Shown piece by piece: positions 7,214 to 16,502 of a stretch of DNA of 64,000 bases. The DNA comes from Clostridia bacterium (GTDB lineage: Bacteria; Bacillota; Clostridia; Oscillospirales; CAG-272), in NCBI GenBank assembly GCA_017937845.1, contig JAGBCV010000027.1:1-64000 (forward strand), written 5' to 3'. Position 1 is the stretch's first letter. Each line of letters starts with the position of its first letter. The notes under the pieces are model-generated. The model was not told the DNA's origin and ran no database searches. It saw nothing but the letters and a program-made list of their open reading frames with translations. Position numbers and translations under genes: made by a program.

Positions 7214-10200
7214 TTATTTCTTCATTTCGTTTTCCAGATTCTTCTTTGCGGAAGAAAGCATGAGCTTGATGCGGTTGAGCTGGTTTACCTCGCTTGCGCC
7301 GGGGTCATAGTCCACGGCAACGATATTTGCCTGCGGATATTTGTTACGCAAGATCTTGATAACGCCCTTACCAACGACGTGGTTCGGCAAGCAAGCAAAC
7401 GGCTGGATACAAACGATATTGGGCGTACCCGTCTTGACAAGCTCGACCATTTCACCCGTCAAGAACCAACCCTCGCCATACTGATTGCCGATGGAAAGGA
7501 ACGGCTTTGCAAGCTTTGCCACTTCCTCGATGGGCATTGCAGGCTCGAAGCGTTTACTTGCCTTGAGCGCATCCATCGCGGGCTTGCGGAGCATACGAAT
7601 CGCTTCAACACCGACCTTTGCCGTAACCTTTGCGGAAAGGCTTGCGCCGAGGAACTCGTGCTTATATTCGGAGTTATAAACGCAATAGTTGAAGAAGTCA
7701 AGGAGATCGGGAACGACTGCTTCTGCACCTTCCTTTTCAAGAAGCTCAACGAGGTTATTGTTTGCGAGAGGCATATATTTGACGAGGATCTCACCGACGA
7801 TACCAACACGAGGCTTTCTCATATCCTCATGGATCGGGAACGTATCAAACGCCTGAACGATGCCCTTGCAGACCGCCTTGAAGGAATACTTCGATTTATC
7901 GTTCGTCAAGGAATCGATACAGATCTTTTCCCATTTCTTATGGAGCTTATTGGCAGAGCCGGGCGTGATTTCATACGGGCGAACGCGGTAGAGGCAACGC
8001 ATAAAGAGGTCGCCGTAAACGATGGAGCGCGCAGCCGCAAGAAGCACGTCGGGCTTCAGCTTGAAGCCTTCGTTTTTCTCCATGCCGTTGGCATTCAGCG
8101 AAATAACGGGGATATGGGAAAGTCCGACCTTATCGAGCGCACGGCGAATAAAGCCGACGTAATTACTTGCTCGGCAACAGCCACCCGTCTGCGACATGAT
8201 GATGGCAAGACGGTTCGTGTCATATTTGCCCGAAAGAACGGCTTCCATGACCTGTCCGACAACGGTGATGGACGGGAAGCAAGCGTCGTTGTTGACGTAT
8301 TTCAAGCCGACGTCGATGGCGGTACGGTTATCGTTTCCGAGAATCTCTACGTTATAGCCGTACTTTTTGAAAACAGGACCCAAGATATCGAAGTGAATGG
8401 GCGACATCTGGGGCGCCAAGATGGTGTATTTGTCATCAAACATCTTCTTGGTAAATTCGGTGCGATTGTAATCGATCGGACGAACCTTGGGATGGATACC
8501 CTTTTCGAGTCGCTGATTCATCGCCGCAAGCAAGCTACGGATACGGATACGAACCGCGCCAAGGTTATTGACCTCGTCGATCTTGAGGACGGTATAAAGC
8601 TTATTGCTTCCTTCGAGAATTTCTGCTACCTGGTCCGTGGTAACGGCGTCAAGACCGCAACCGAAGGAGTTGAGCTGAATGAGTTCAAGGTCTTCCCTTG
8701 TACGCACGTATTCTGCCGCGGAATACAAACGGGAATGATATACCCACTGGTCGTTTGCGCGGAGAGGTCTTGTGGGCGTGAACGCGATGGGGAGAGAGTC
8801 CTCTGTGAGAACCGCGAAGCCATAGGATGCGATAAGCTCGGGGATACCGTGGTTGATCTCGGGGTCAACGTGATACGGTCTGCCCGCAAGGACGATACCG
8901 CGTTTCTTATTTTCCTTGATCCAGCGGAGCGCTCTTGCGCCCTCTGCGCGGATATCCGCTTTTGCGAGATGCTGTTCCTTCCATGCCTCGTGAACGGCGG
9001 CGCGGACTTCCTTTTCGGTGATGCGCCATTCCTTTTCACAAAGGCGGACAAGACGGTCAGCCGCGATTTTTTCGCTCGTAAACGCAATAAACGGACGAAT
9101 GTATTTGACCTTACCCGTTACGACGGCTTCGACGTTGTTTTTGAGGTTTTCGGAATAGGAAACGACGATGGGGCAGTTATAGTGATTCTGCGCGTCGGGC
9201 GTTTCTTTTCTTTCGTAAAATACGCAGGGATGGAAGATCGTGCGAATGCCTTCGTTGACGAGCCACTGGATATGACCGTGCGCGAGCTTTGCGGGATAAC
9301 ACTCGGATTCGGAAGGAATGGATTCCATACCAAGCTCATAGAGCTTTCTGGTGGATTTCGGAGAAAGCACGACGCGGAAGCCGAGCTTCTTAAAGAAGGT
9401 CGCCCAGAACGGATAGTTTTCATACATATTCAGCACGCGAGGAAGACCGATCGTGCCGCGATATGCTTTTTCTGCGGGAAGCGGTTCATAACCGAAGATG
9501 CGTTCGGTCTTATACGCCATGAGATTCGGACCCTTTTCGCCCTGCTTGTTGCCGCCAAGACCCTTTTCGCAACGGTTGCCCGTGATATGACGTCTGCCGC
9601 CGGGGAATACGTTGATGGTGAGCATACAACGGTTGGAGCAACCGCCGCAACGTGTCGTGGACGTTTTATATTCAAGATTCAAAATATCGGAGATGGGGAG
9701 CATCGCGCTTTCTTCGCCGTGATAGCGTTCCTTTGCGATAAGAGCCGCGCCGAACGCGCCCATGATACCCGAAATATCGGGACAGGTCGCTTCCACACCG
9801 GAGATCTTTTCAAATGCGCGGAGGACCGCTTGATTGTAGAACGTACCGCCCTGCACGACGACGTGCTTGCCAAGGTCAGCCGCGTCTGCGAGCTTGATGA
9901 CCTTAAAGAGCGCGTTTTTGATAACGGAATACGCAAGACCTGCGGAGATATCCTGCACGGTCGCGCCCTCCTTCTGCGCCTGCTTCACGTTGGAGTTCAT
10001 GAATACGGTGCAACGTGTACCAAGGTCGATGGGGTTCTTGGCAAAAAGCGCTTCCTTTGCGAAGTTTTTCGCAGAGAAGCCGAGAGAGTTTGCAAAGTTT
10101 TCGATGAACGAACCGCAACCCGAGGAGCAAGCTTCGTTAAGAAGAATGTTATCAACGGAGCCGTTGCGGAGCTTGATACATTTCATATCCTGTCCGCCGA

Positions 10201-11455
10201 TATCGAGAACGCAGTTGACCTCGGGATCAAAGAACGATGCCGCGGTGCAATGCGCGATCGTTTCAACTTCACCCTCATCGAGAGAGAATGCGGATTTGAG
10301 GAGAGATTCGCCGTAGCCTGTGGAGCAGGAACGCGCGATCTTCGCCGTTTCGGGGAGAAGCTCGCCGACCTCCTTCATCGCGCGCATGGCGGTCTGGATC
10401 GGAGAGCCTTGGTTGTTGGAATAGAACGAGAAGAGAAGCTCGCCCTCCTCGCCGATGACGGCAAGCTTCGTTGTGGTAGAGCCTGCGTCGATACCGAGGA
10501 AGCAGTTGCCCTTATATGTAGCAAGGTCGCCCTTTTTGACCTGCGCCTTTGCGTGTCTGGTACAAAATTCGTCATAATCCGCCTGAGATTCAAAAAGAGG
10601 ATCCAGACGCTTCAGCTCAAACGCCATCTGTACGCCGTGCTCAAGCTTTTCCGCAAGCTCAGAAAGCGGAACCTCCGTCGTATCGTTCGATTCGAGCGCC
10701 GCACCCATCGCCGCAAAGAGATGAGAGTTTGCGGGGTCGACGATCTTATCGGGAGTCAGCTTCAAGGTGCGGATAAACGCCTTTTTCAGCTCTGTAAGGA
10801 AGTGGAGCGGACCGCCAAGGAATGCGACGCAGCCGCGAATCGGCTTACCGCAGGCAAGACCCGAGATGGTCTGATTGACAACGGCTTGGAAGATGGATGC
10901 CGCAAGGTCAGCCTTGGTCGCGCCCTCGTTGATAAGGGGCTGAATGTCCGTCTTTGCGAAAACACCGCAGCGTGCCGCGATGGGATAGATCTCTTTGTAA
11001 TTTTTGGCTTCTTCATTGAGTCCCGTTGCATCTGTCTGCAAAAGAGATGCCATCTGGTCGATGAAAGAACCCGTACCGCCCGCGCAGATACCGTTCATGC
11101 GTTCTTCCAAACCGCCTTCAAAATAAATGATCTTTGCGTCTTCACCGCCAAGCTCGATGGCAACGTCCGTCTGCGGTGCCACAAACTGCAATGCAGATGC
11201 AACCGCTACGACCTCCTGCACGAAATCGATGCCGAGCGCCTTGCCAAGGTTGATGGAGCCCGAGCCTGTGATGCTCACCTTCAAGGTGCAATCACCGACC
11301 TTAGCCTTTGCCTCGCGGAGAAGCTCTGCGAGCGTTTCCTGCGTATGCGCGCAATGACGGCGGTATTCGCCATAAACGATCTCGCCCTTTTCGTCGATCA
11401 AAACGAGCTTGACCGTGGTGGAACCAATATCAATACCTGCACGATAACATTTCAT
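7214..11455 (-). CDS. giant 2-hydroxyacyl-CoA dehydratase activase (ASKHA, fused)
   Basis: This 1413-residue protein has two BcrAD/BadFG-type ASKHA ATPase domains in tandem: GIDIGSTTVKLVLID near residue 7 and GIDAGSTTTKLAVIG near residue 320. Each has the Cys-containing loop that holds a [4Fe-4S] cluster between subunits in HgdC-like activators (ICAGGTGSFIDQ and ACSSGCGSFIEN). A cysteine-rich linker (CGGCSNRC, about residue 640) leads into a long C-terminal region like DUF2229. Such proteins are annotated as acyl-CoA dehydratase activase-related; ATP-driven electron injection is the known role of the small relatives. No dehydratase subunit gene is nearby. The ATG at 11455 was chosen over an upstream TTG that abuts the AAAGGA site. 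Confidence 0.88.
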   Translation of the reverse strand: MKCYRAGIDIGSTTVKLVLIDEKGEIVYGEYRRHCAHTQETLAELLREAKAKVGDCTLKVSITGSGSINLGKALGIDFVQEVVAVASALQFVAPQTDVAIELGGEDAKIIYFEGGLEERMNGICAGGTGSFIDQMASLLQTDATGLNEEAKNYKEIYPIAARCGVFAKTDIQPLINEGATKADLAASIFQAVVNQTISGLACGKPIRGCVAFLGGPLHFLTELKKAFIRTLKLTPDKIVDPANSHLFAAMGAALESNDTTEVPLSELAEKLEHGVQMAFELKRLDPLFESQADYDEFCTRHAKAQVKKGDLATYKGNCFLGIDAGSTTTKLAVIGEEGELLFSFYSNNQGSPIQTAMRAMKEVGELLPETAKIARSCSTGYGESLLKSAFSLDEGEVETIAHCTAASFFDPEVNCVLDIGGQDMKCIKLRNGSVDNILLNEACSSGCGSFIENFANSLGFSAKNFAKEALFAKNPIDLGTRCTVFMNSNVKQAQKEGATVQDISAGLAYSVIKNALFKVIKLADAADLGKHVVVQGGTFYNQAVLRAFEKISGVEATCPDISGIMGAFGAALIAKERYHGEESAMLPISDILNLEYKTSTTRCGGCSNRCMLTINVFPGGRRHITGNRCEKGLGGNKQGEKGPNLMAYKTERIFGYEPLPAEKAYRGTIGLPRVLNMYENYPFWATFFKKLGFRVVLSPKSTRKLYELGMESIPSESECYPAKLAHGHIQWLVNEGIRTIFHPCVFYERKETPDAQNHYNCPIVVSYSENLKNNVEAVVTGKVKYIRPFIAFTSEKIAADRLVRLCEKEWRITEKEVRAAVHEAWKEQHLAKADIRAEGARALRWIKENKKRGIVLAGRPYHVDPEINHGIPELIASYGFAVLTEDSLPIAFTPTRPLRANDQWVYHSRLYSAAEYVRTREDLELIQLNSFGCGLDAVTTDQVAEILEGSNKLYTVLKIDEVNNLGAVRIRIRSLLAAMNQRLEKGIHPKVRPIDYNRTEFTKKMFDDKYTILAPQMSPIHFDILGPVFKKYGYNVEILGNDNRTAIDVGLKYVNNDACFPSITVVGQVMEAVLSGKYDTNRLAIIMSQTGGCCRASNYVGFIRRALDKVGLSHIPVISLNANGMEKNEGFKLKPDVLLAAARSIVYGDLFMRCLYRVRPYEITPGSANKLHKKWEKICIDSLTNDKSKYSFKAVCKGIVQAFDTFPIHEDMRKPRVGIVGEILVKYMPLANNNLVELLEKEGAEAVVPDLLDFFNYCVYNSEYKHEFLGASLSAKVTAKVGVEAIRMLRKPAMDALKASKRFEPAMPIEEVAKLAKPFLSIGNQYGEGWFLTGEMVELVKTGTPNIVCIQPFACLPNHVVGKGVIKILRNKYPQANIVAVDYDPGASEVNQLNRIKLMLSSAKKNLENEMKK

Positions 11456-11520
11456 ATTCGATACCAATCCTTTGTTTCATAATGATTTCAGTTTTATATA
11501 CTTTTCTTTCTAACTGATTT

Positions 11521-11549
11521 AGTATACCATTTATTTGTGAATTTTTCAA
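11521..11549 (-). promoter_or_regulatory. promoter of the activase gene
   Basis: Reading leftward: TTGAAA, a 17-base spacer and TATACT. The 11456-11728 gap otherwise holds only AT-rich DNA and the rightward promoter of the next gene. Confidence 0.6.
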
Positions 11550-11655
11550 TATCAAAATCCGAACTTGCGAAATAAAATTCCGAAAATTGAAGATAATCAG
11601 CATAAACAGAAATTTTTCATGGATATTTCATCATTTTTTTGTCACAAATGATGGC

Positions 11656-11684
11656 TTGCAATTTGAAAATCTTTCCGATATAAT
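11656..11684 (+). promoter_or_regulatory. promoter of the Na/Pi cotransporter gene
   Basis: TTGCAA, a 17-base spacer and TATAAT lie about 45 bases before the start codon. Confidence 0.6.
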
Positions 11685-11728
11685 GAAAGCAGACCCCAAA
11701 AAAATATTCACAAAACAAGGAGAACCAA

Positions 11729-13510
11729 ATGTCAATTTTTGATGTTCTGACTCTGCTCTGCGGACTTGCCCTTTTCCTTTACGGTATGGACGTGATGGGA
11801 AAGGCTCTCAAAAAAAGCGCAGGAAAAAAACTCAAGGTCATTTTGAATCATTTGACCTCAAGCCCTCTGAAAGGCTTTCTTTTCGGACTTGGCGTAACCG
11901 CCGTCATTCAGTCCTCCTCCGCGATGACCGTCATGGTCGTCGGCTTCGTTAACTCGGGCACGATGCTTCTCTCTCAAGCCGTCGGCGTGATCATGGGCGC
12001 AAACGTCGGTACAGCCGTTACCGCATGGCTCACCGGTCTTGCCGGCATCGGCGGCGCAGAAACCGTTTCCGGTCTTTTGGAATGGCTCAAGCCTTCTGCA
12101 TGGATGCCGATCCTCGCGCTCATCGGTATCTGTCTTACCATGTTTGCCAAAAAAGACAAAAATAAAAACATCGGCACCATCCTCATGGGCTTTGCCATTT
12201 TGATGGTCGGCATGGAAACGATGTCGGGTGCAGTTTCCGGACTCAAGGAAAGTGAATCCTTCCAATCGATCCTCATCATGTTCAATAATCCCATTCTCGG
12301 TGTTTTGGCAGGTACGGTGCTGACCGCCATCGTGCAATCCTCCTCCGCCTCCGTCGGTATTTTGCAGAGCCTTACGACCACAGGCGCTATCACCTACGGC
12401 GCGGCGATCCCGATCATCATGGGACAAAACATCGGTACTTGTATCACCGCTCTTATCTCTTCTTTGAATGCAGGCAAAAACGGCAAACGTGCCGCGCTCA
12501 TTCATCTTTATTTCAATATCATCGGCGTTGTCGTCCTGCTCGGCGCGTTCTCGCTCGTTGATCTTTTCCTCAATTTCGCATTCGTCGATACCGCCATCGA
12601 TATGTGGGGCGTCGCGCTCGTGCATACCGTTTTCAAGCTTCTTTCCGTTCTCATCATGGCACCCTTTACCAAACAGCTTGAAAAGCTCGCGGTCATCTCC
12701 GTCCGCGGTTCTGCCAAAGAAACAGACGAATACGCAAATCTGCTTGACGACAGATTTTTGGATACGCCCGAGGTCGCTTTGGAGCGTAGCCATCAGATCG
12801 CCCGTCAGATGGCAAAAATTTCGATTTTTTCCCTGCAAAACGCCATCGGAATGCTCGACAGCTACGACGAAAAGACCGCCTCCGAAATTCGGGAGATCGA
12901 AGAAAAGGTGGACTCCTACGAGGATATGCTCGGCTCATATCTCGTCAAGCTTTCGGCAAGAAGCCTTACCACGTCGGAAAGCCATGAGGTCACAAAGCTC
13001 CTGCATCTCATCGGCGATTTTGAACGCATCTCCGACCACGCACTCAATCTCGTAGAATCCGCGGAGGAGATCAAGGCTAAAAACATCACGTTCTCCGCTG
13101 AAGCGAAAAACGAGCTTGCCTCCTTGAAATCCGCCGTTTTGGATATCCTCTCCATGACGGAAAACGCCTATATCGAAAACGATATCGCCCTCGCCATGAA
13201 GGTCGAACCGCTCGAACAGGTCGTCGACTATCTCAAGGACCATATCCGTTTGCAGCATATCCTTCGTTTGCAAAACAGCAAATGCACCATCGAGCATGGC
13301 TTCGTGCTTTCCGATATCCTCACCAATCTCGAACGAGTTTCCGACCATTGCTCCAATATTGCAGGCTGTCTTGTCGAAATGTCCGCGAAAAACGCGCTTG
13401 ACCTCCACGGCTATCTGCGCGGCATCAAAAAAAGCGGCGAAGATTTTGAACAGCTTTATAAGGAATATATGCGTAAATACACCATTCAATCCACGGAGGA
13501 ACACGCATGA
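11729..13510 (+). CDS. Na/Pi cotransporter family protein with PhoU domain
   Basis: The 593-residue protein has an N-terminal membrane domain of two inverted repeats, each with the QSSSA signature (QSSSAMTVMVVGF near residue 56 and QSSSASVGILQS near residue 205) of NptA/SLC34-type transporters. A C-terminal cytoplasmic four-helix region of about 220 residues resembles PhoU, which modulates phosphate uptake. It imports phosphate with sodium. The ATG follows AAGGAG closely. A 61-residue gene starts within its last codons (ATGA overlap). A bidirectional terminator follows that small gene. Confidence 0.92.
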   Translation: MSIFDVLTLLCGLALFLYGMDVMGKALKKSAGKKLKVILNHLTSSPLKGFLFGLGVTAVIQSSSAMTVMVVGFVNSGTMLLSQAVGVIMGANVGTAVTAWLTGLAGIGGAETVSGLLEWLKPSAWMPILALIGICLTMFAKKDKNKNIGTILMGFAILMVGMETMSGAVSGLKESESFQSILIMFNNPILGVLAGTVLTAIVQSSSASVGILQSLTTTGAITYGAAIPIIMGQNIGTCITALISSLNAGKNGKRAALIHLYFNIIGVVVLLGAFSLVDLFLNFAFVDTAIDMWGVALVHTVFKLLSVLIMAPFTKQLEKLAVISVRGSAKETDEYANLLDDRFLDTPEVALERSHQIARQMAKISIFSLQNAIGMLDSYDEKTASEIREIEEKVDSYEDMLGSYLVKLSARSLTTSESHEVTKLLHLIGDFERISDHALNLVESAEEIKAKNITFSAEAKNELASLKSAVLDILSMTENAYIENDIALAMKVEPLEQVVDYLKDHIRLQHILRLQNSKCTIEHGFVLSDILTNLERVSDHCSNIAGCLVEMSAKNALDLHGYLRGIKKSGEDFEQLYKEYMRKYTIQSTEEHA

Positions 13511-13692
13511 AAGTAAAAGATATCAATTTTTCCGAATACGAATATAAGCGCATCGGCATCTATCACATCAACAGCGACTATTTTCCGCTCGAATACAGCA
13601 GTAAGCTCATTGAGCTTTACGGCGAGGAGGACGTTGACCATATCGAGGTCACGGAAACAGGTCTGCTTTTGATCTATACAACCATCGTATAA
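13507..13692 (+). CDS. small protein coupled to the phosphate transporter (61 aa)
   Basis: The 61-residue acidic protein starts four bases inside the end of the transporter gene, so it is probably translated by coupling. It has no membrane segment and no motif I recognise. A run of tyrosines and charged residues in the first half and an isoleucine-rich C-terminus suggest a small folded beta/alpha protein. It ends four bases before a strong terminator, which supports a real gene rather than a chance frame. A regulatory or accessory role in phosphate uptake is only inferred from position. Confidence 0.6.
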   Translation: MKVKDINFSEYEYKRIGIYHINSDYFPLEYSSKLIELYGEEDVDHIEVTETGLLLIYTTIV

Positions 13693-13695
13693 CAC

Positions 13696-13725
13696 GAAAC
13701 CGCAGTTCATCTCGAACTGCGGTTT
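13696..13725. terminator. terminator, copy 1 of a 30-bp repeat
   Basis: AAACCGCAGTTC pairs with GAACTGCGGTTT around a four-base loop, followed by a T-rich tract. The same 30 bases, GAAACCGCAG onward, recur at 15359-15388 on the other side of the ABC transporter genes. Confidence 0.9.
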
Positions 13726-13794
13726 GTTTTTATCTCAAGACCGTCGATCCTCTACCGTTCAGATATCCAAAAGCTACCGATCAGTCAAATACTA

Positions 13795-13822
13795 TTGCGT
13801 TCTTTCATCGAAATGCTATAAT
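13795..13822 (+). promoter_or_regulatory. promoter of the ABC transporter pair
   Basis: TTGCGT, a 16-base spacer and TATAAT lie 33 bases before the start codon. Confidence 0.5.
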
Positions 13823-13855
13823 TACATTTGAAAATCTACATCACGGAGGATATTT

Positions 13856-14584
13856 ATGGAATACATCAAAACGGTTGGTCTAACAAAGAAATACAAGGAG
13901 CTCGTCGTTGTTGACCAACTAAATCTACAAATCGAGCAAGGTGAATTGTTTTCTTTGCTTGGTGTTAACGGAGCGGGAAAAACAACCACGATCAAAATGC
14001 TTTCTTGCCTTACAAAGCCGACAAGCGGAGATGCCTTTATTGATGGATACAGCATAACGCGCGATGAATTACACATCAAACGTATTATCGGTGTTTCACC
14101 GCAAGAAACCGCGATCGCTCCCAATTTGTCTGTAAAAGAAAACTTGGAGCTTATGTGCGGTATTCACGGATTTTCAAACGAAAAACGCCAAGCCAAAATA
14201 AATGAGCTATCGAAGCAATTCGATCTGCACGATATTCTGTCAAAAAAAGCAAAAAAGCTTTCGGGTGGTTGGCAACGCAGAATCAGTATTGCAATGGCTC
14301 TCATAAGTGAGCCATCGGTTCTATTTCTTGATGAACCCACATTGGGACTTGATGTGATTGCCCGAAGTGAACTATGGGACATCATTCGTTCCTTGAAAGG
14401 ACACACGACCATGATCCTGACAACACACTACATGGAAGAAGCCGAAGCACTGTCCGACCGCATCGGTATTATGAAAAACGGCAAACTACTGGTTGTCGGA
14501 ACAGCAAACGAGCTGATGGAAATGACATCCACGGATAAATTTGAAAACGCTTTTATTTCCATTGTAAAGGAGGAAAGAATATGA
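13856..14584 (+). CDS. ABC transporter ATP-binding protein
   Basis: This 242-residue ATPase has a Walker A motif (GVNGAGKT, residues 36-43), a Q-loop, the signature LSGGWQRR (about residue 139) and Walker B (SVLFLDEPTLGLD). It powers the permease encoded by the next gene, with which it overlaps by four bases. The family (CcmA/DrrA-like) usually exports drugs, lipids or peptides; the cargo is unknown. The signature has W-Q in place of the usual Q-Q, a minor variant. The start follows GGAGG. The two-gene module lies between duplicated terminators, which suggests later insertion. Confidence 0.93.
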   Translation: MEYIKTVGLTKKYKELVVVDQLNLQIEQGELFSLLGVNGAGKTTTIKMLSCLTKPTSGDAFIDGYSITRDELHIKRIIGVSPQETAIAPNLSVKENLELMCGIHGFSNEKRQAKINELSKQFDLHDILSKKAKKLSGGWQRRISIAMALISEPSVLFLDEPTLGLDVIARSELWDIIRSLKGHTTMILTTHYMEEAEALSDRIGIMKNGKLLVVGTANELMEMTSTDKFENAFISIVKEERI

Positions 14585-15312
14585 GAATGCTTATGTTTGC
14601 CAAAAGATGCGCCAAGGAGATTTTGCGCGACCCCTTAAACTTGATGTTCGGATTGGGATTCCCCATTGTCATACTGCTACTGCTCAGCGCAATACAAGCC
14701 AACGTGCCCGTTGATCTGTTTGAAATTGCAAGTCTGACACCGGGAATTACCGTGTTTGGTCTATCGTTTATAACACTTTTTTCAGCCACGTTGATTGCCA
14801 AAGACAGAGAAAGCTCTCTATTGCAAAGATTATATACCACCCCTCTGAAATCGCTTGATTTTATCTTAGGTTATATGTTGCCGGTTATCCCTATCGCAAC
14901 TGCACAGAGCGTCTTATGTTATTTCGTTGCCATTGCTCTCGGTTTGCCCATTACCATCAATATTATATATGCCATTTTGATGATCATACCCATTACCATT
15001 TTTCATATTGCACTTGGTTTATTATGCGGCAGTTTATTCAATGTAAAGCAAGTCGGCGGCATTTGCGGTGCGTTACTTACAAATTTGTCTGCATGGCTTT
15101 CAGGTGTATGGTTTGATCTTAAACTGGTAGGGGATACATTTGGTAAAATAGCGAACTTGCTCCCCTTCGTTCACGCCGTAGAAGCTGAAAAAAACATGAT
15201 AGTCGGAAATCTCACCGAAGCATTACCGCATATTTACCCTGTTATCGGATACGCGATCGTTACAACGATAGGTGCCGTCTTGTTATTTTTAAGGCAAATG
15301 AAAAAACAATAA
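14581..15312 (+). CDS. ABC-2 type transporter permease
   Basis: The 243-residue membrane protein has about six hydrophobic segments and the ABC-2 permease pattern: an N-terminal amphipathic start (AKRCAKEILRDPLNLMFGLG), then a large cytoplasmic turn with KDRESSLLQRLYTTPL, and a final span before a short basic tail. It forms an exporter with the overlapping ATPase gene. No peptide or lantibiotic precursor gene lies in the module, so drug or lipid export is possible but unproven. A terminator copy follows 46 bases downstream. Confidence 0.9.
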   Translation: MRMLMFAKRCAKEILRDPLNLMFGLGFPIVILLLLSAIQANVPVDLFEIASLTPGITVFGLSFITLFSATLIAKDRESSLLQRLYTTPLKSLDFILGYMLPVIPIATAQSVLCYFVAIALGLPITINIIYAILMIIPITIFHIALGLLCGSLFNVKQVGGICGALLTNLSAWLSGVWFDLKLVGDTFGKIANLLPFVHAVEAEKNMIVGNLTEALPHIYPVIGYAIVTTIGAVLLFLRQMKKQ

Positions 15313-15358
15313 AACAGACATCAGCAAGAATCAAAAATGTTAAAATACCCTATAAAGT

Positions 15359-15388
15359 GAAACCGCAGTTCATCTCGAACTGCGGTTT
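15359..15388. terminator. terminator, copy 2 of the 30-bp repeat
   Basis: This is identical over 30 bases to 13696-13725, and the bases beyond (TATCT then CAAGA in both) are also related with small indels. It serves the ABC genes and, from the other side, the leftward membrane protein gene. Confidence 0.9.
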
Positions 15389-15426
15389 TGTATCTTGATT
15401 TCAAGAAACATCATTCCTTGCCATAT

Positions 15427-16053
15427 TCATTCTTTATTCGTATTTCCCCGATACTTGGCAAGCCTGAAATCGTGTTCTAAGACGGCATAGCGTTTCTTGC
15501 GATACCACAAGACAAGAAGCAGATAGAGCGCGCAAGCATAAAGCGTTGCCACAATAAGCCCGAAAATCTCGGAAAACGGAAATGCAATCGCTAAAATTCG
15601 CATCGGCGTATACAACGCAAAAACACCCGTAACCGTCGGCTTACCCAACATCATAATCTCCAAGTTCGTCAGAGAAAACGTCAAAATATTGATAACAACG
15701 ATAAACAAAAGATATCGCCATTCCCTTTTCAAAACGATTCGGAAATCCTCTTTCATCGAACCGTAATCTCGCTTTTCGTAATCGAGAATCAGCTCTTCAT
15801 CGCAAACCAAATTTTTCTTTTTGGTCGTGCGAAGGAGCATAAAGGGAAACGCTGTCGAAACGGGAATCGCCAAAAACAGATCTTGTATATAATCATAGCG
15901 ATCGTGATAATCCTCAAACATTCCCGCGAAAAACAAAAACACAAAAAAATTGATAAGTAAAAAAATAAGCGAAAGCACATTGGCATAGGTGATATGCCAT
16001 AAGCTCTTCAAAAAAGGACTTTTTTTCATTTTCGCTTCTATTTTATCAAACAT
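15427..16053 (-). CDS. integral membrane protein, unknown (208 aa)
   Basis: The protein has about five hydrophobic segments separated by short charged loops and a basic, cytoplasmic C-terminal tail. The central loop is charged (LILDYEKRDYGSMKEDFRIV). I recognise no family. The ATG at 16053 is seven bases after GGAGGTG; the frame extends upstream but without a ribosome binding site. A TTGACA-17-TATGCT promoter lies just upstream. In the ancestral arrangement it would have converged directly on the phosphate transporter operon across a shared terminator. Confidence 0.7.
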   Translation of the reverse strand: MFDKIEAKMKKSPFLKSLWHITYANVLSLIFLLINFFVFLFFAGMFEDYHDRYDYIQDLFLAIPVSTAFPFMLLRTTKKKNLVCDEELILDYEKRDYGSMKEDFRIVLKREWRYLLFIVVINILTFSLTNLEIMMLGKPTVTGVFALYTPMRILAIAFPFSEIFGLIVATLYACALYLLLVLWYRKKRYAVLEHDFRLAKYRGNTNKE

Positions 16054-16077
16054 GATGATACACCTCCGATTGTATAT

Positions 16078-16106
16078 AGCATAGCACAAAAACGAATATA
16101 TGTCAA
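16078..16106 (-). promoter_or_regulatory. promoter of the 208-aa membrane protein gene
   Basis: Reading leftward: TTGACA, a 17-base spacer and TATGCT. Confidence 0.65.
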
Positions 16107-16129
16107 GGTTTTTTTGCAATTTCACCCTC

Positions 16130-16157
16130 TTTACAAATCCCCATTTTCTGTTATAAT
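16130..16157 (+). promoter_or_regulatory. promoter retained upstream of the GH31 pseudogene
   Basis: TTTACA, a 16-base spacer and TATAAT are followed by GAAAGGAATTTGAAT and an ATG. Confidence 0.5.
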
Positions 16158-16194
16158 AAAGGTAACGATCGTTTCCAAAGAAAGGAATTTGAAT

Positions 16195-16461
16195 ATGAAC
16201 GAATCCATCATTTTGCGCGACAAGGCGAGATTTACGGTCATCACCGAAAATCTGATCCGCTTGGAATACGCGGAGAACCGCGTATTTTGCGATGATGAAA
16301 CGCTTTTCCGCAGAAAATCTTCACGGCGTGATTTCAGGAGAAAAATGGCATTTCGGCAAACAAAACAAGCAAAATCTCGGCGGAACACTTTCAACGGCAA
16401 AAATATAATTACGCTTCCCAAGTGCGATATTCAAACCGCTCTCAAAATCAAACTGACATAA
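16195..16461 (+). pseudogene. GH31 alpha-glycosidase remnant
   Basis: The first 45 codons from the ATG at 16195 (RFTVITENLIRLEYAENRVF, then DDETLF) match the N-terminal domain of GH31 alpha-glucosidases and alpha-xylosidases. From about 16300 the reading shifts: the next frame gives GEKWHFGKQNKQNLGGTLST (16337-16396), which resembles the later GH31 N-terminal motif ending NLGGT-x-x-TLD. The catalytic domain, roughly 600 residues, is absent. The gene has therefore lost an internal segment with a frameshift and nearly all of its 3' part, although its promoter, ribosome binding site and a downstream terminator survive. Family assignment is from remembered motifs. Confidence 0.7.
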
Positions 16462-16464
16462 GCG

Positions 16465-16493
16465 AAAGGCGAACCCGAAGAAGGTTCGCCTTT
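16465..16493. terminator. terminator between the GH31 remnant and the FRG gene
   Basis: AAAGGCGAACC pairs with GGTTCGCCTTT around a seven-base loop. It sits at a convergent junction and may serve both sides. Confidence 0.75.
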
Positions 16494-16502
16494 GTATTTT
16501 CG

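Noticed and set aside
7205..11482. A 1425-codon open frame on the plus strand opposite the activase gene
   Set aside because: It is the antisense shadow of a gene that avoids TTA, CTA and TCA codons. The minus-strand product has clear ASKHA motifs and the plus-strand product has none.
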